A stretch of DNA of 64,000 bases from Parasponia andersonii (taxonomy: Eukaryota; Streptophyta; Magnoliopsida; Rosales; Cannabaceae): the NCBI GenBank assembly GCA_002914805.1, contig JXTB01000082.1, positions 160,486 to 224,485 of the forward strand, written 5' to 3'. The notes beneath the pieces are model-generated. The model searched no databases. It was not told where the DNA came from and saw only the letters and a program-made list of their open reading frames with translations. Positions 1-11,600 of the stretch are shown here, in pieces. Position 1 is the stretch's first letter. Every line of letters starts with the position of its first letter. The position numbers were made by a program, and so were the translations under genes.

Positions 1-95
1 CATGAAATTGATACTAGTTGCTTGATATGTCTATTATGCAATATGAATATGTTTATTATTGGTTTATTATATGTGTGAGAATCTTGGGCATCACA
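1..95 (-). repeat. Family A LTR, partial 3' LTR of element A1
   Basis: This stretch matches the terminus of the full LTR at 1670-4371; both end with GGGCATYACA on the plus strand, which reads TGTRATGCCC on the element strand. It lies directly downstream of the protease coding remnant on the minus strand, so it is the start of the 3' LTR. The rest of this LTR lies outside the window, so its outer target-site duplication cannot be checked. Confidence 0.8.
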
Positions 96-425
96 CTTAG
101 ATAGCCAATCCATACCCAAAATTATCTCAAAATCTTGCATATCCAACACTATTAAGACTACCTATAATTCTCTACCATCTATTTGTATTAGACATGCTCT
201 CAATACTTGACCAAAATATAGCACTTCCCTAGATGGAATAGTTACACAATATCTTAAATTCAAAGTTTCAGGTGATCTGCCCAATTTTCTCACATATACT
301 GGTGATGCAAATGAATGTGTAGCTCCTAAATATATTAATGTATTTGCAAAGATATCAAAGATAGAGATCTCACCTGTTACAACCGATGGATCAACCTTAG
401 TATCTATCACAATCATGGTTAACAT
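96..425 (-). pseudogene. Retropepsin-like aspartic protease remnant of element A1
   Basis: Read on the minus strand, this encodes a Ty3/gypsy retropepsin fold: an ATHSF flap-side motif near 330 and the late ILGMDWLSK motif at about 96-125. The catalytic motif normally reads DSGATHSF; here the first two residues are Y and L, so the catalytic aspartate is lost and the enzyme should be inactive. In an intact element this protease matures the Gag-Pol polyprotein inside virus-like particles. Coding stops abruptly at the LTR boundary (95/96), and reverse transcriptase, RNase H and integrase are all absent. Family assignment is firm; inactivity is inferred from the missing aspartate. Confidence 0.8.
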
Positions 426-1471
426 TCAGGCTAGAACTTTCTTTTGTTCACCAGAGATAGAGGGAAAATCTCTAGAAAAATGTCCTGTCTTGCCACAGGT
501 AGAACACACTCTACTACCTAAAAGGCATTCATCTTTATGAGGCTTTCCCCATTTGGGGCATGTAACTTTCTGATTCATAGTAGTTTGCCTTTGTTGACCT
601 ATTGCTAGATGCTTTGAAGTATCTTCTTGTCTTTGTCCCTGAACTTGTGGAAATTTTCTTTTTCTGCCATTAAATGTTAGTTGAGTACCTTTTCCCAAAT
701 TTGCATTTCTTCTCGCCATGTTTATGTTTCTTCTAATTTCTAGTGCCTTACCACCTTAAGTTCAACTTCTTCAACTTCAAGAGCTTTCTCTGTAACTTCT
801 GTGTAAGATACACCTTTTCCTGTGGACATCTTAATATCCCTATATATTTCTACTTTGAGCCACTGTAGAAACTGATTTACTTTTAACTCACTAGAACTCA
901 CCATATGAGGAGCACAACAGGATAGATCATCAAATTTCTTTATGTAGTCAAACACAGACATGCCACCCTTTTTTCAAATTAGTAAACTCAGCTGCCGATT
1001 AGCTTGCTAGTCGATCACCTTCACTAAAGTACTTCCTATAAAATATTTCCTTGAATCTCACCCAAGTCAATTTGTTAACATCAATGATTGACTTTATGGA
1101 ATCCCACCAATGCCTGGCATCCAGTTGGAATATATAAGTAGCACAAGAATCTTTTTCCTCCTCAGGAATTCTTATGTAATCAAAGATACTTCCAAACTCT
1201 GAATCCATTTCTCAGCTAATAGTGGATCTGTTTCACCCTTAAAAATTGGAGGTTTATTCTTCCTAAACCTTTCAAAAGCTAGTTCATGACTTTCTTGTCT
1301 AACTTCAACATTAACTGGTAATTGTTTCTCTCTCCTTTGATCTCATTCTATTAGCTTCTCTATTTGTTGAGCTTGTCTCTTTACTAATTCAACCAATTGA
1401 TATATAGTAGTATCTTTGTCATTTTCTTAATCATCCCTCTGTTGGCCAGTTTGACCTTTACCCTTTGGCAT
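426..1471 (-). pseudogene. Ty3/gypsy Gag remnant of element A1 with paired zinc knuckles
   Basis: The minus-strand Gag probably starts at the ATG at 1469-1471 (MPKGKGQTGQQRDD). It is followed by a stop near 1430 and several frameshifts, so the protein is in four or more pieces. The capsid-like Retrotrans_gag region is recognisable at 999-1208 (ARHWWDS, LTWVRFKEIFYRKYF) and 740-961. At 460-560 there are two cysteine clusters, CPKWGKPHKDEC and CSTCGKTGHFSRDF. The last cysteine of the second knuckle is replaced by F, and the first knuckle has a W in place of a cysteine. The double-knuckle layout matches that of element E, which suggests the Tekay/Del chromovirus lineage. Gag packages element RNA in virus-like particles; this copy cannot make a full protein. 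Confidence 0.8.
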
Positions 1472-1653
1472 GATTTCCTGTACACTAGCTCTTTGCTTAC
1501 AAACAAACATAATAGCCAATAATAATGTGCGCATCAAACTTATGTAACAAAAATAAAGTGCACAAATGAAATTAATTAGACTTACTAGTTGACTAAGCTT
1601 TCTATAACATGATCATACATATGTAAGCAGTCTTCTGAAACGACTAAACCTCC

Positions 1654-1665
1654 GCTCTAATACCA
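1654..1665 (-). promoter_or_regulatory. Primer binding site of A1 (initiator tRNA-Met type)
   Basis: On the minus strand this reads TGGTATTAGAGC, one change from the TGGTATCAGAGC typical of plant Ty3/gypsy elements primed by initiator tRNA-Met. It sits 4 bases inside the 5' LTR end at 1670, which fixes the element orientation as minus. Confidence 0.85.
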
Positions 1666-1669
1666 CAAC

Positions 1670-4371
1670 TGTAATGTCCCCTAGCCTAACTATATGACTA
1701 TATAGATCAAACTAGAAAGTATTACTCCTTTATGAACCATAATTTTAGTTTTGTTTTAAAAAAATTAAAGTGGGCCAATTTAACTTTTCAAACTTTAAAA
1801 CAAAACGAGCTATGTGCTGTTACTTTTTGAAAGTATTTTTACAAAATATATAATCAAAAGTTCTTATCAGTTTATTTTGCCATCAGCAGTAATATTTACT
1901 ACACATCAAAATATCAAAATACAAAGAAAACATCACCCACAAGGCAAGCTCATCTACATCTGTATGATCATGGTGACAAGAAAGGGTGCTTTCCAACTAG
2001 TAACTCTATATATCATATATCTCTTCACTTGCATCATAGAAACTAAATGAGCTAATACTTAGTAAGTAAAGACCATGTATACTTGTTTATATATTTCATG
2101 CATAAACTTCATTTAAATTCTCATTGTACTCTTTCTTTCGTAACTTTTCATTTTGAGGCACATTTCTTAGAAAATGTTTCTTTATAGGGCCCTTGAGTAT
2201 ACTACGAATCGCGACAATCGGTAAGACATGCCTACCTATGCGAGAAGGAAACATATGGCCAATGCGATTCGTACCTACCTAATGCAGACCAACTAGGTAA
2301 TGTACCTAATAAATCTCATAGTACAATTCTCAGTCCCGATAGCCGGTAAGGCCCACCTATGTTGGAAGGATACCTATGCAAACCATACTTACCCAACGTA
2401 GACAGACTAAATACAGTACATAAAACATATCTCATAAAATCGGTACAATGGTACTACTTTAAATTCGATTCTTAGAAAACCCATTTCTTTGAAAATCATG
2501 CTTACATGATCATGCCATGCTTCTATCATTTATAAAATTTACAACAACCATATGAATAACATATAATTAATATAATACACATAAACATATAAGAAAACAT
2601 CTTGCATATACTTCTGTTCTTGTGATGTAATTAAAATAAATCTTTACTTACCTTGTGTCCGACAAAAAAGATAGTGAAATGGGCCAATATACTCTGTGGT
2701 AAGGTGTGTGGAAGATGTGATATCAATTTTATTACTAATATGATCACTACAATATAAAATACTTAAAAAAAATGACTACAAGACTAAAATTAGAAATTTC
2801 AAAAAATCAAGAAATCGAATCACAAAATGATCCAAAATAGCACATATTTTCATAAAAACTGGTCCATTTGTTCCCAAATGGTACTATTTGGTTTTAAAAA
2901 ATATTTGAACAGCACTTCTCTTATTTGTAGGACATTCCCATATTATTGAAATCATTACATTAAACCTGCAATAAAATTTTACAATCCAATTCCCACATAT
3001 ACAACTCAGAGAGGATCATTTAGTATATCCTAGGAATACTTGAATTCCTTTCAGTTTAGACAAAATTTAAAACAACTTTTATACTTTTCCATTGTCACAA
3101 TCAACAACCAAACAAATATATTTACATAGTGGAATCAAAAAAATATACATTTCAATTTTATAAAACTAGATGACAAGTATAGAAAGCTTAATCTACTACA
3201 CATAAAAATACTTAACTCCATAAATAGCAACTTTGGACTTTAAGTCTAACTTTAATCCTCCACTTAAATTCTATATTTTCAGCCACATATAAGGTTTCCT
3301 AAGACCTATATTCATCAAATAGAAGCTTTTATTCTAGAATTTTTTAAGTGGTATCGAGTTGAGAATTTAAATAAAAAAGCAAATTCTTAGGAAGAAGAAT
3401 TAGTAGAATTACCTTGACTAGTTTGGACCTATCTTACTTTCTAGAGCTCCAACTTGAGTTCTACCACTTGGAAACTCTTAGATATGACTACGAGGAGTTG
3501 AGAGAAATTTAGAAAGTGCTTGGGATGGTTCAAGTCGTGTCTAGAGAGAAAGGGGAAAGAAATGACTAGATTTGGTCAAAAATCAACACTTAATGGCTAA
3601 GAATGGGCATAACTTTAATTCTAAGGGGTATTTTGGGAATTTTTGCACCTTACTTTCCATGCGTCCAGCTCTAAAACATTCATAGCATACCCACCATATT
3701 ATTGGTCAATCTCATACACTCAAGTGTACACCAAAATGGTGAAACCTAACTTAGAAGGTGAAACCTAGTCCCATAACTAATCATTAAATATGAAAATAAG
3801 TCAATTAGACTCCGATTAATAAGGAAAACATAGCATCAATACCTAATTATTATAATGCACAAAGATGACATTTCACGATTAAGTTGAATTTATGCTAGCT
3901 TAGTGTAATTAAACACAGTTTAGTACAATGATTACCATCTCGTGCTTACCTAAGGCCAACAAATAAAATACTATAAATGAGTCCTAAGCATTGAAGTAAA
4001 GCTATTTGAAGTGTTAAGCATACAATGAATTTGGCTACGAAAAGTGTGAAAAATGCATTTTACTGAAAAACTACTATTTGACCAAGTTATCAACAGACAT
4101 GATTTTAATGCATGTACATATAGTATTGTTATTAATGAATGTATTCTTTGTTCTTTTCATACACCAAGCTCTCTCTCTAAGGCTACTGAGCCTTTACATT
4201 ACATGGGAGCACTTCCACAAACATTTCTATAATAATATATATCGAAAGTATTTAATAACCAACTTAAGCAATTTACAATAAAATTGACACTAGTTTCATG
4301 ATATGTCTATTATGCAATATGAACATGTTTATTATTGGCTTATTTTGCATGTGAGAAACTTGGGCATTACA
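1670..4371 (-). repeat. Family A LTR, 5' LTR of element A1 (2.7 kb)
   Basis: The LTR is bounded by TG...CA. On the plus strand it begins TGTAATGTCCCCTAGCC next to the primer site and ends GGGCATTACA. Close relatives occur at 8657-14701 and 32367-35252 and an A-like copy starts at 61545. It contains an imperfect tandem duplication at about 2205-2455. No real coding region lies inside; the short open frames here are chance. What follows at 4372 is unrelated sequence. Confidence 0.88.
2205..2455. repeat. Two-copy imperfect tandem repeat inside family A LTR (about 125-bp period)
   Basis: Two successive units share the order: GGTAAG, CCTA(C)CTATG, GAAGGA, ...CAGAC, ACTAGGTAAT or ACTAAATACA, then ATCTCATA and GTACAAT. 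The GGTAAG landmarks end at 2225 and 2350, giving a period of 125. The same pair is present in A2 (about 9180-9440) and, on the opposite strand, in A3 (about 34500-34735), so the duplication predates the spread of these copies. Confidence 0.75.
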
Positions 4372-4809
4372 CCGGCATTCCAATGGATCAAAAAGGTATT
4401 CTTGATCGTTCTCTAACAAAAGATTCAACTTAGTGCCCACTCACCTCATAAACCAAGAGCAAGAGAATAGACAAGAAGATCTAGGGTTGGAGATTTGACC
4501 ACCATCAACAAGGAGATCAAGGAGGAGTATGCTATAAGAGCTTAACCCTAATCTTATCTCTAAGGTTTATGTATCTAGATTTGATTTATGTTATACAAGA
4601 TCCCGTAATTGATATATGCATGTTTTATGGTTATGAAAACTATTTTCATGGAAAAATTTTAAAACCTAAATTCACTAATATTTTTTACTGCATTCATGAT
4701 GTGATCACATGTTTTTCATAGTTTGTATATATATATATATATGATTTTTCCTAAGTGTTAGGTCCAAATACCATCGCTAGCACTAGGATTTTTTGCTTAT
4801 TGATTCTGA
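4372..4809. other. Unassigned spacer with (TA)n microsatellite
   Basis: This segment lies between the A1 LTR and the Athila-like gag. It holds a TA-repeat tract at about 4724-4742. I saw no coding similarity; it could be part of a third, unrecognised repeat. Confidence 0.5.
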
Positions 4810-5884
4810 CTACTCCACAAAAAATTTAGATGATTTCTTCATCTCAGATTGAAAGAGTTGGAGTAAGCATTATTGTGTTAATCCTAGTTATGGCTCCCCA
4901 CAAAGTGAGCCGACTCCATACTCAAAGGGCAATAAGAACTCAAATGACTATCACCATATTGCTCACAAGTTCCAATTGACTTTTGCATTATGTGTACCCC
5001 GTAGACTGCCATAGAATAGAGGTTTTTGGTCATTGACTCTAAGTTCTTGGTTTACATATTAACTTGTGCTGTTAATCAAGAAATAACTTCTAACTCATTG
5101 ATACTGGTGGCTTTTCATGGATTAATATGCTTAGAAGGCCATTAGTAGTTGTTCACCGTTATTTCTTCTAATAACTCATAAGCATCATCTATTGACCTAC
5201 CTATCGACGCACTATCGGCTACCGTATATACAATAGTCTTCAAGTGACCCATCCACTTGTCATTGAATGTTTGAATAAGAAGACATTTAGGTATCCCAAA
5301 ATGTAGACACTTCCTTTTCATCTCCTTATAGCACTCCTAAGTCTCGTATAGGGATTCATTGTCAAATTGCACAAAGGATGTGATGTTGTCCCTCAACTTA
5401 GCTGGAAGGAAGAACTTGGCAAGAAATTTTTTAGCTAATTAATCCCAAGTAGTGATTGATCCTGAAGATAAGGTATTCAACCAACCTTTAGCTTTGTCTC
5501 TTAAGGAGAATGGAAACAACCTCAACGAATGGCATCCTCTCTAACTCTATTGTGCTTAAAAATGTCGCATATCTCTAGAAAATTCATGATGTTTTGGTTA
5601 GGATCATCACTAGCTAAACCACCAAATTGGCATATAACTCATACCATCTGAATAATTATCGGCTTCAACTCAAAGTTGCTAGCATCGATAGTCAGCCTCC
5701 GAATGCTAGGACCAAACCTTTCGAGGATAGGAACCAAAAAATCCCTCAGAGGTATAGCATTGTCTTGGTCTCCTATAGCCACTTGAGGGTTGACTCCTTG
5801 ATTCTTTTGTTTTCAAATTGCCCTCAAATTACACTCAATCTCAGGATCAAATAGAATGAATTCTACACTCCTTGTGCATCTCAT
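4810..5884 (-). pseudogene. Athila-like Gag remnant
   Basis: Minus-strand translation gives a recognisable Athila-type Gag broken by several stops. It starts with an ATG at 5882-5884 (MRCTRSVEFILFDPEIE). The capsid region at about 5180-5620 contains, with one intervening stop, DPNQNIMNFLEICDIFK, LRDKAKGWLNTLSSGSITTW, LAKKFLAKFFLPAKLRDNI and ECYKEMKRKCLHFGIP, then DDAYELLEEIT. Toward 4810-4960 the C-terminal part shows a CEQYGDSHLSSYCP cluster and a YSNSFNLR...RNHLNFLW stretch typical of this Gag type. No protease, RT or integrase of this element is present in the window. The long conserved order of motifs makes the assignment firm although the longest open stretches are short. Confidence 0.82.
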
Positions 5885-5981
5885 ATGGCGAAACAAAACA
5901 CCTGAGATCTATAAAAGAAACAAAAATTTTGAATTAAGTCTCCAATTGATATTAGTATAAACAACTAGTAAATCACCGTAC

Positions 5982-5999
5982 TTCCCAACAATGGTGCAG
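5982..5999 (-). promoter_or_regulatory. Decayed primer binding site, tRNA-Asp type
   Basis: The plus strand TTCCCAACAATGGTGCAG aligns to the 3' end expected of tRNA-Asp (TCCCCGGCAACGGCGCCA), with most differences being transitions. Its position about 100 bases upstream of the Athila-like Gag start supports the call. The degree of decay makes it tentative. Confidence 0.5.
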
Positions 6000-8656
6000 A
6001 AAAATCGTTGGGATTTTTTTAACACACCACCAGAAGTATAAGGGTCACAACAAGTAATATATTAGGTAAGAGAATGTTGATCCTATGGAAAGTACTTGAT
6101 TCATAATTTGTAACTACTAGCCAAAATTAATTTTCAATTTATCCAAACAACAATAATTGGTGGTTTTAAGCAAGAATTAAAAGGTAAATAATAATGTAAA
6201 ATGAAAGAATAGGAATTGAAATTAGACAACCAAAGATAGTTCTTAAGACAATAGTAAGGAACCTAGGGATGCAATCTACCTTTTAACTCCTTCAACTACT
6301 AGTTTTCCTCATGGTTCAACTATCCAATTAGAATTGACAACTGAGAATCTAAATGTATTCACAAACTTCTTTCCAAAAGATAAATGAAAATATTCAGACA
6401 AGCTCATATATTACTTCTAACATCAGTTGACTAGATTCATTAAGTTTAGTGATTATAAAAGAAAGATTTCATAAGTCATATGAGTATATTCCTATCCTAT
6501 GTAAACTTACCCTATGCTAGGTAATCTTATGATGTTCTATCTGTGTCTAAAAATAAATTCTCTTTCCCATGTTCTTATAGGCTTCACAACACAACTCTAT
6601 TTAATGGCCAAGTAAATAGATGCATTAAGCTCAAGATAGAACAACTAACTCAACAATGGAAAACAAGAAATATTGAGGAAAATAAAATAGTTCGAATACA
6701 TTAGAGATTAAATTACCTCCTAGAAATCAAGTTTAGCTCATGTTCATACAAAATGAATCAAAACAAAGGTAACAAGATTGATATATATTCATTTGTAGAA
6801 AGACAAAGAGAGAAAATAAGAGTAAGAGATAGAAAAACTCTTTTGAGACTTCCAATCTAATTTCTCCTTCTTCAATCCTCTTTATGGTGTTGTTTTCTCC
6901 CTTGGAATAGGTCTAGAACCTTTTGGCTGCTAAACTTTTCATCCCCCTTCGAATTAGTGTAAGAGGAGTAAAATAGAAGAGCTTTCACGAGTAAAATCCG
7001 AGTTTTCTATAGCCTATTCTGCACTATCTAGCATTGCAACACTGAAACTAGCCTTGTAGTGCCAATACTGGCAAGAAGATGGTGCAGCAATGCAAAAATG
7101 TGGCACTATGGTGCCATGTGACCAAGGCTACGATACCAAAATCTAGTATTGTAGCACAATAAATTTGCATCGTGATGCCATGTAAATGGGGTTATAGCCC
7201 GGTGGATTTGCGGCTGCAGCCTCACAAAATTAGCACTGTAGCCCCTTGATTTTGGGGCTGCGGTACCAGATTTTTGGGGCCTGCAACTCCAATTTTTTTG
7301 AGTTATGGTGCAGATTTATGTCGCTTCTAACTTCAATGTAAAATCTCTATCCCTAGTATTCTCTCATTACGGTGTAAGTTTGTCATTGAAACACCTTAAT
7401 TTACCTCTAAATTAACTTCCAAAAACAACATTCTTTCCTCAATGATGTCTCATTTTAATTATGCATAAAAAATAACAAAATAAGTAAAAAGGGCTCAAAG
7501 ATGAGCAATTCTGAAGTTTGAAACGATAGTGAAGATAAGCATAAAATACACTTATCACACTCAAATGGTGATTTCAAAAGGATTTTCTCAAAGATTGCAT
7601 ATAGAACATAAGTTATGAAATAATGTAAGCATTGAAAAAGTATTAAAAACAATTCAAGAGCATGTCCCATTCTATATTGGATTATCAGTGTTTGTGTGTA
7701 AATATATTTTCACCTATTATTTTGTGGAATCCGAATAAGATTATGCAATCATGAATTAAGCATAAAATCTCTAAGTCATGAATCAAGTACCATTTTTGCT
7801 TTTCAAATTCATCTTTACTAATATAGATCAACATAACACCAAGGATAAAAAAACCTTTATCAAGTTTGTAATGTAAGCCTAGGTCAAGGTAGGATAATTT
7901 TGATTAAAGTAGGCTCTATTTACCCTTAAACACACCCTAATCTAGGACCTTGTCTGAGCTACACTTTCACTTCACATAATATCACTAACATCCTTGTTTT
8001 AGGCAACATACCACTTTTCAATTTACCTTTTTCTTTGATCTAGTTTGATCAAACATATCGATCAAACTTATTTTCTTACTATTTGTTAAGATGCACTACT
8101 ATACTCATCTATTTCTTTCTTGGACAAGGGTGTACTCAATTCTCTTTCCTTTTTTTTTCCCCTATTTTTGATAAATAATAACTTTTCTCTTTTTCTTTTT
8201 TGAGTTATATAAAAATACATATGAAAAAGACTATCAACATAAAAAAATTTCAAACTTCTTAACTCCATCATTCTACCCTAGAAATGCAGCATAGCTCAAA
8301 ATATCACATTAACACAATCATTATGTTTAAGGGTCGAAGGTTGAATGATATTATTTAAGCTAGGCTAGTGTATATTATTGACAAAGAAAGGGATTCTAAG
8401 GCACAAATTGGTTGTTCTACGACCAAAATATATCAACATTGGCTCAAAAGGCTCAATTGATCCAAACAATACCTAAATCCTTCCTCATTGTGATGTGACC
8501 TAGGAATTTGACTCAGTAGATTATCAAGTAAATTCTAGTACTTGTGAGAATATCAAAATAATATATTTACATAAACAATATCTAGATTCCCACACAATTC
8601 AAAGTTTAAGGCATTGTGCTCAATTATGGATTTTTCACAATTGAAATAGGACTAAC
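6000..8656 (-). repeat. Athila-like LTR (boundaries approximate)
   Basis: This region lies outside the primer site of the Athila-like remnant, where its 5' LTR must be. It is non-coding and has an unusual island at about 7020-7330 rich in GCACTATGGTGCCA-like phrases, a T-rich tract near 8150 and no gene-like frame. The inner edge is set by the primer site; the outer edge is set only by the start of the A2 LTR at 8657 and may lie earlier. Confidence 0.55.
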
Positions 8657-11600
8657 TATTACACCCCCCTAGCTTAACTATATGACTATATAGGTTAAAC
8701 TAGGAAGCATTACTCTTTTATAAACTATAACTTTAGTTTTGTTCAAAAATTTGGGCCAATCTAAAGTTTTTAAACTCTAAACAAAGAACTTGCGTGACAT
8801 TACTTTCTGAAAGTGTCTTTACAAACTGTACAACCAAAAAGTTCTTATCAATTTGTCTTGCTATCCGCAGTGATATTTACATCATACCAAAATATTTAAA
8901 TACAAAGAAAACATCGCCCACAAGTCAAGCTCATCTACATCTGTATGATCATAGGAACAAGAAAGTGTACTAGCCAACCAGTAACTCTGTACATCATATA
9001 TCTCATCGCCTATATCACAAGAACTAAATAAGCTAATACCCAATAAGTAAAGATCATGCATGCTCGTGAACATGTTTCATGTATAAACTTCACTGAAATT
9101 CCCATAGTACTCTTTATTCCATAACTTTTCATTTTGATGCAGTTTTCTTAGAAAACATTTCTTTATAGAGCCCTTGAGTACACTATAAAGTCGCGATAGT
9201 CGGTAGGCCATGCCCACCTGTGCAGAAAGGAAACATATGGCCAATGTGAATCATATCTACCCAACGCAGACTGACTAGGTAATGCACCTAATAAATCTCA
9301 TAATACAATGCTTAGTCCTGGCAGTCGATAAGCCATGCTCCCCTATGCGGGAAGGATGCCTATGCAAACCATACTTATTCAATGCCGACAGACTAGATAA
9401 TGTACTTAAAACATATCTTGTAAAACCAGTACAATGGTACTACTTTAAATCCAATGAGTGGAAAACTTCATTTCTTTGAAAATCATGCTTAAATGATGAT
9501 GCCATTCTTATGTTTCTATAAGCTTTACAACAATAATATAATTAACATATAATTGAAATAATATACATAAGCATGTAGGAAAACATCTTGTGTGACATCC
9601 AACTCCTCACATAATTAAAAGAGCCAATAATAAACATTTTCTAATTGCATATTAGGCATTTAGAAGTCATTAATACTAGTTTCATAAAAATATGTTCATT
9701 CCTTATGTTATGTGCATTTACATACGTGCTATTACACTAATGATTGTCAAAGTGTCCCGATGCAGGGTAAAGGTTCAATACCCTCAGAGAGAGAGCTCGG
9801 TGTACTAAAAGAACAAAGAATATAATTATGAAACTAATACTATGTGCACATGTATTAAGATCGTACTTGTTGATAACTTGGTCAAATAGTAGTTTTTCGG
9901 TAAAATGCAATTTTCACGTACTTCAGAGCCAAATTCAATGTGTGTTTAACACGTCAAATAGGCTTAATTCAATGTCTAGGACTTATTTATAGCATTTTAT
10001 TTTTCGGCTCCAGGTAAGCACGAGGAGGCATGCAGGACACTAATTGGTATTTTGTTGCACTAAACTAGCTTAGATTAAGCTTAATCACGTAATGTCATTT
10101 TTGTGCATTCTAATAATTGAGTGCTAATACTATGTTTGCATTGTTAATTAGAGTCTAATTGACTTTCTTTTTATGTTTAATGATTGGTTAAGGGGCTAGG
10201 TTGCACCAAATTACAATAACATTGGCCATATAGGATCATAAGTCAAAGTATGACTAGTTTTCACTTTCTAAGGTAGGATTCACCAACTTTGGCTACACTT
10301 GGGTGTATAGGAGTGACCAGCAATGTGGTTGCTATGCTAAGGATGTTTTAGAGCTTGACACATGGAAAGTAATGAACAAAATACCCAAAATACCCCTTAG
10401 AATTTAAGTTATGCCATTTCTTAGTCATTAAGTATCACTTTTAGACCAAATCTGGTCATTTGCATTCCTTTTCTCTCCAGCAACGACCTGAGCCTCTCAA
10501 AAACCTTTTTACACTTCTCTCAACTTCCCTTAACCATATCCAAGAGTTTCCAAGTGGTAGAACTCAGGTTGGAGCTTTAGAAAGCAAGATACACCAAAAC
10601 TAGTCAAGGTAGCTCTACTAAGTTCTTCTTTCTAGGTCTTGTCCTTTAATTTCAATTCTCTACTTGTTTCCACTTAAACAAAGGTTTCTTCAGGTTTTCT
10701 TAAGTCCAAAAATCCATTTCTAAGTTTTGGGAATCAGTTTGGTGGAGATAGAAGGCAAAAAAATCTAGCAAAGACTCAAACTAGTTAAGGTGAGGTTTAT
10801 GTGTGATTTTAAATTTATAGTGAATTTCCTTAATTTTAGCTCTTAAACCTAAGCTATTATTTGATGAATAATGATCCTAGGAACCCTTATATATTGCTGA
10901 AAACATAAAATTTAAGTGGAGGATTAAATTTAAACCTAAAGCCCAAAAGTTTGCAATTTATGGAGTTAAGTGTTTTTATGTGTAATAGATTAAGTTTTCT
11001 ATGTTTGTAATCTGATTTCGTAAATTTGGATTGTATATCTTATTGATCCTATTGTCTATTACACTCATTTGGTGGCTGCTTGTGATGACACATAAGTGTA
11101 AAAGTGGTTTGAAACTTATTGAAACCAAAAAAGAGTTCAAGTGCACTTAGATTGTTCTAAGTGATCCTCTTGATGTGTATATGTGGGAATTTGGATTTCT
11201 AATTGCTATTGCAGGTTTCAAACCATGATTTCAATCATCTGGGAACATCCTAAAAATAGGGGAGGTGCTGTCCAAATATTTTTAAAATGAAATAGCACCA
11301 TTTAGGAGCAAATGGACTAGTTTTACAAATTATATGCCATTTTGGATCATTTTGTGCTAACGAACTAGAATTCATATTTTAATACCTTTGAACAATTTTT
11401 CAATGTTACTTATTGATTTCAAAGTACCTTAAGTGAATTATATGCTTCTGAGTCATTTTTAGATCAAGTTTCCTAATTTTGTGAAAATTCTGATTTCGGT
11501 ATTGTTCGAGTATGTTGATGCATCCTTTTGGCAAAATGTGCATTTTGAATACCTATAAACAATTATAGATGAATAGCACACCAATCTCTAGAGGATATTG

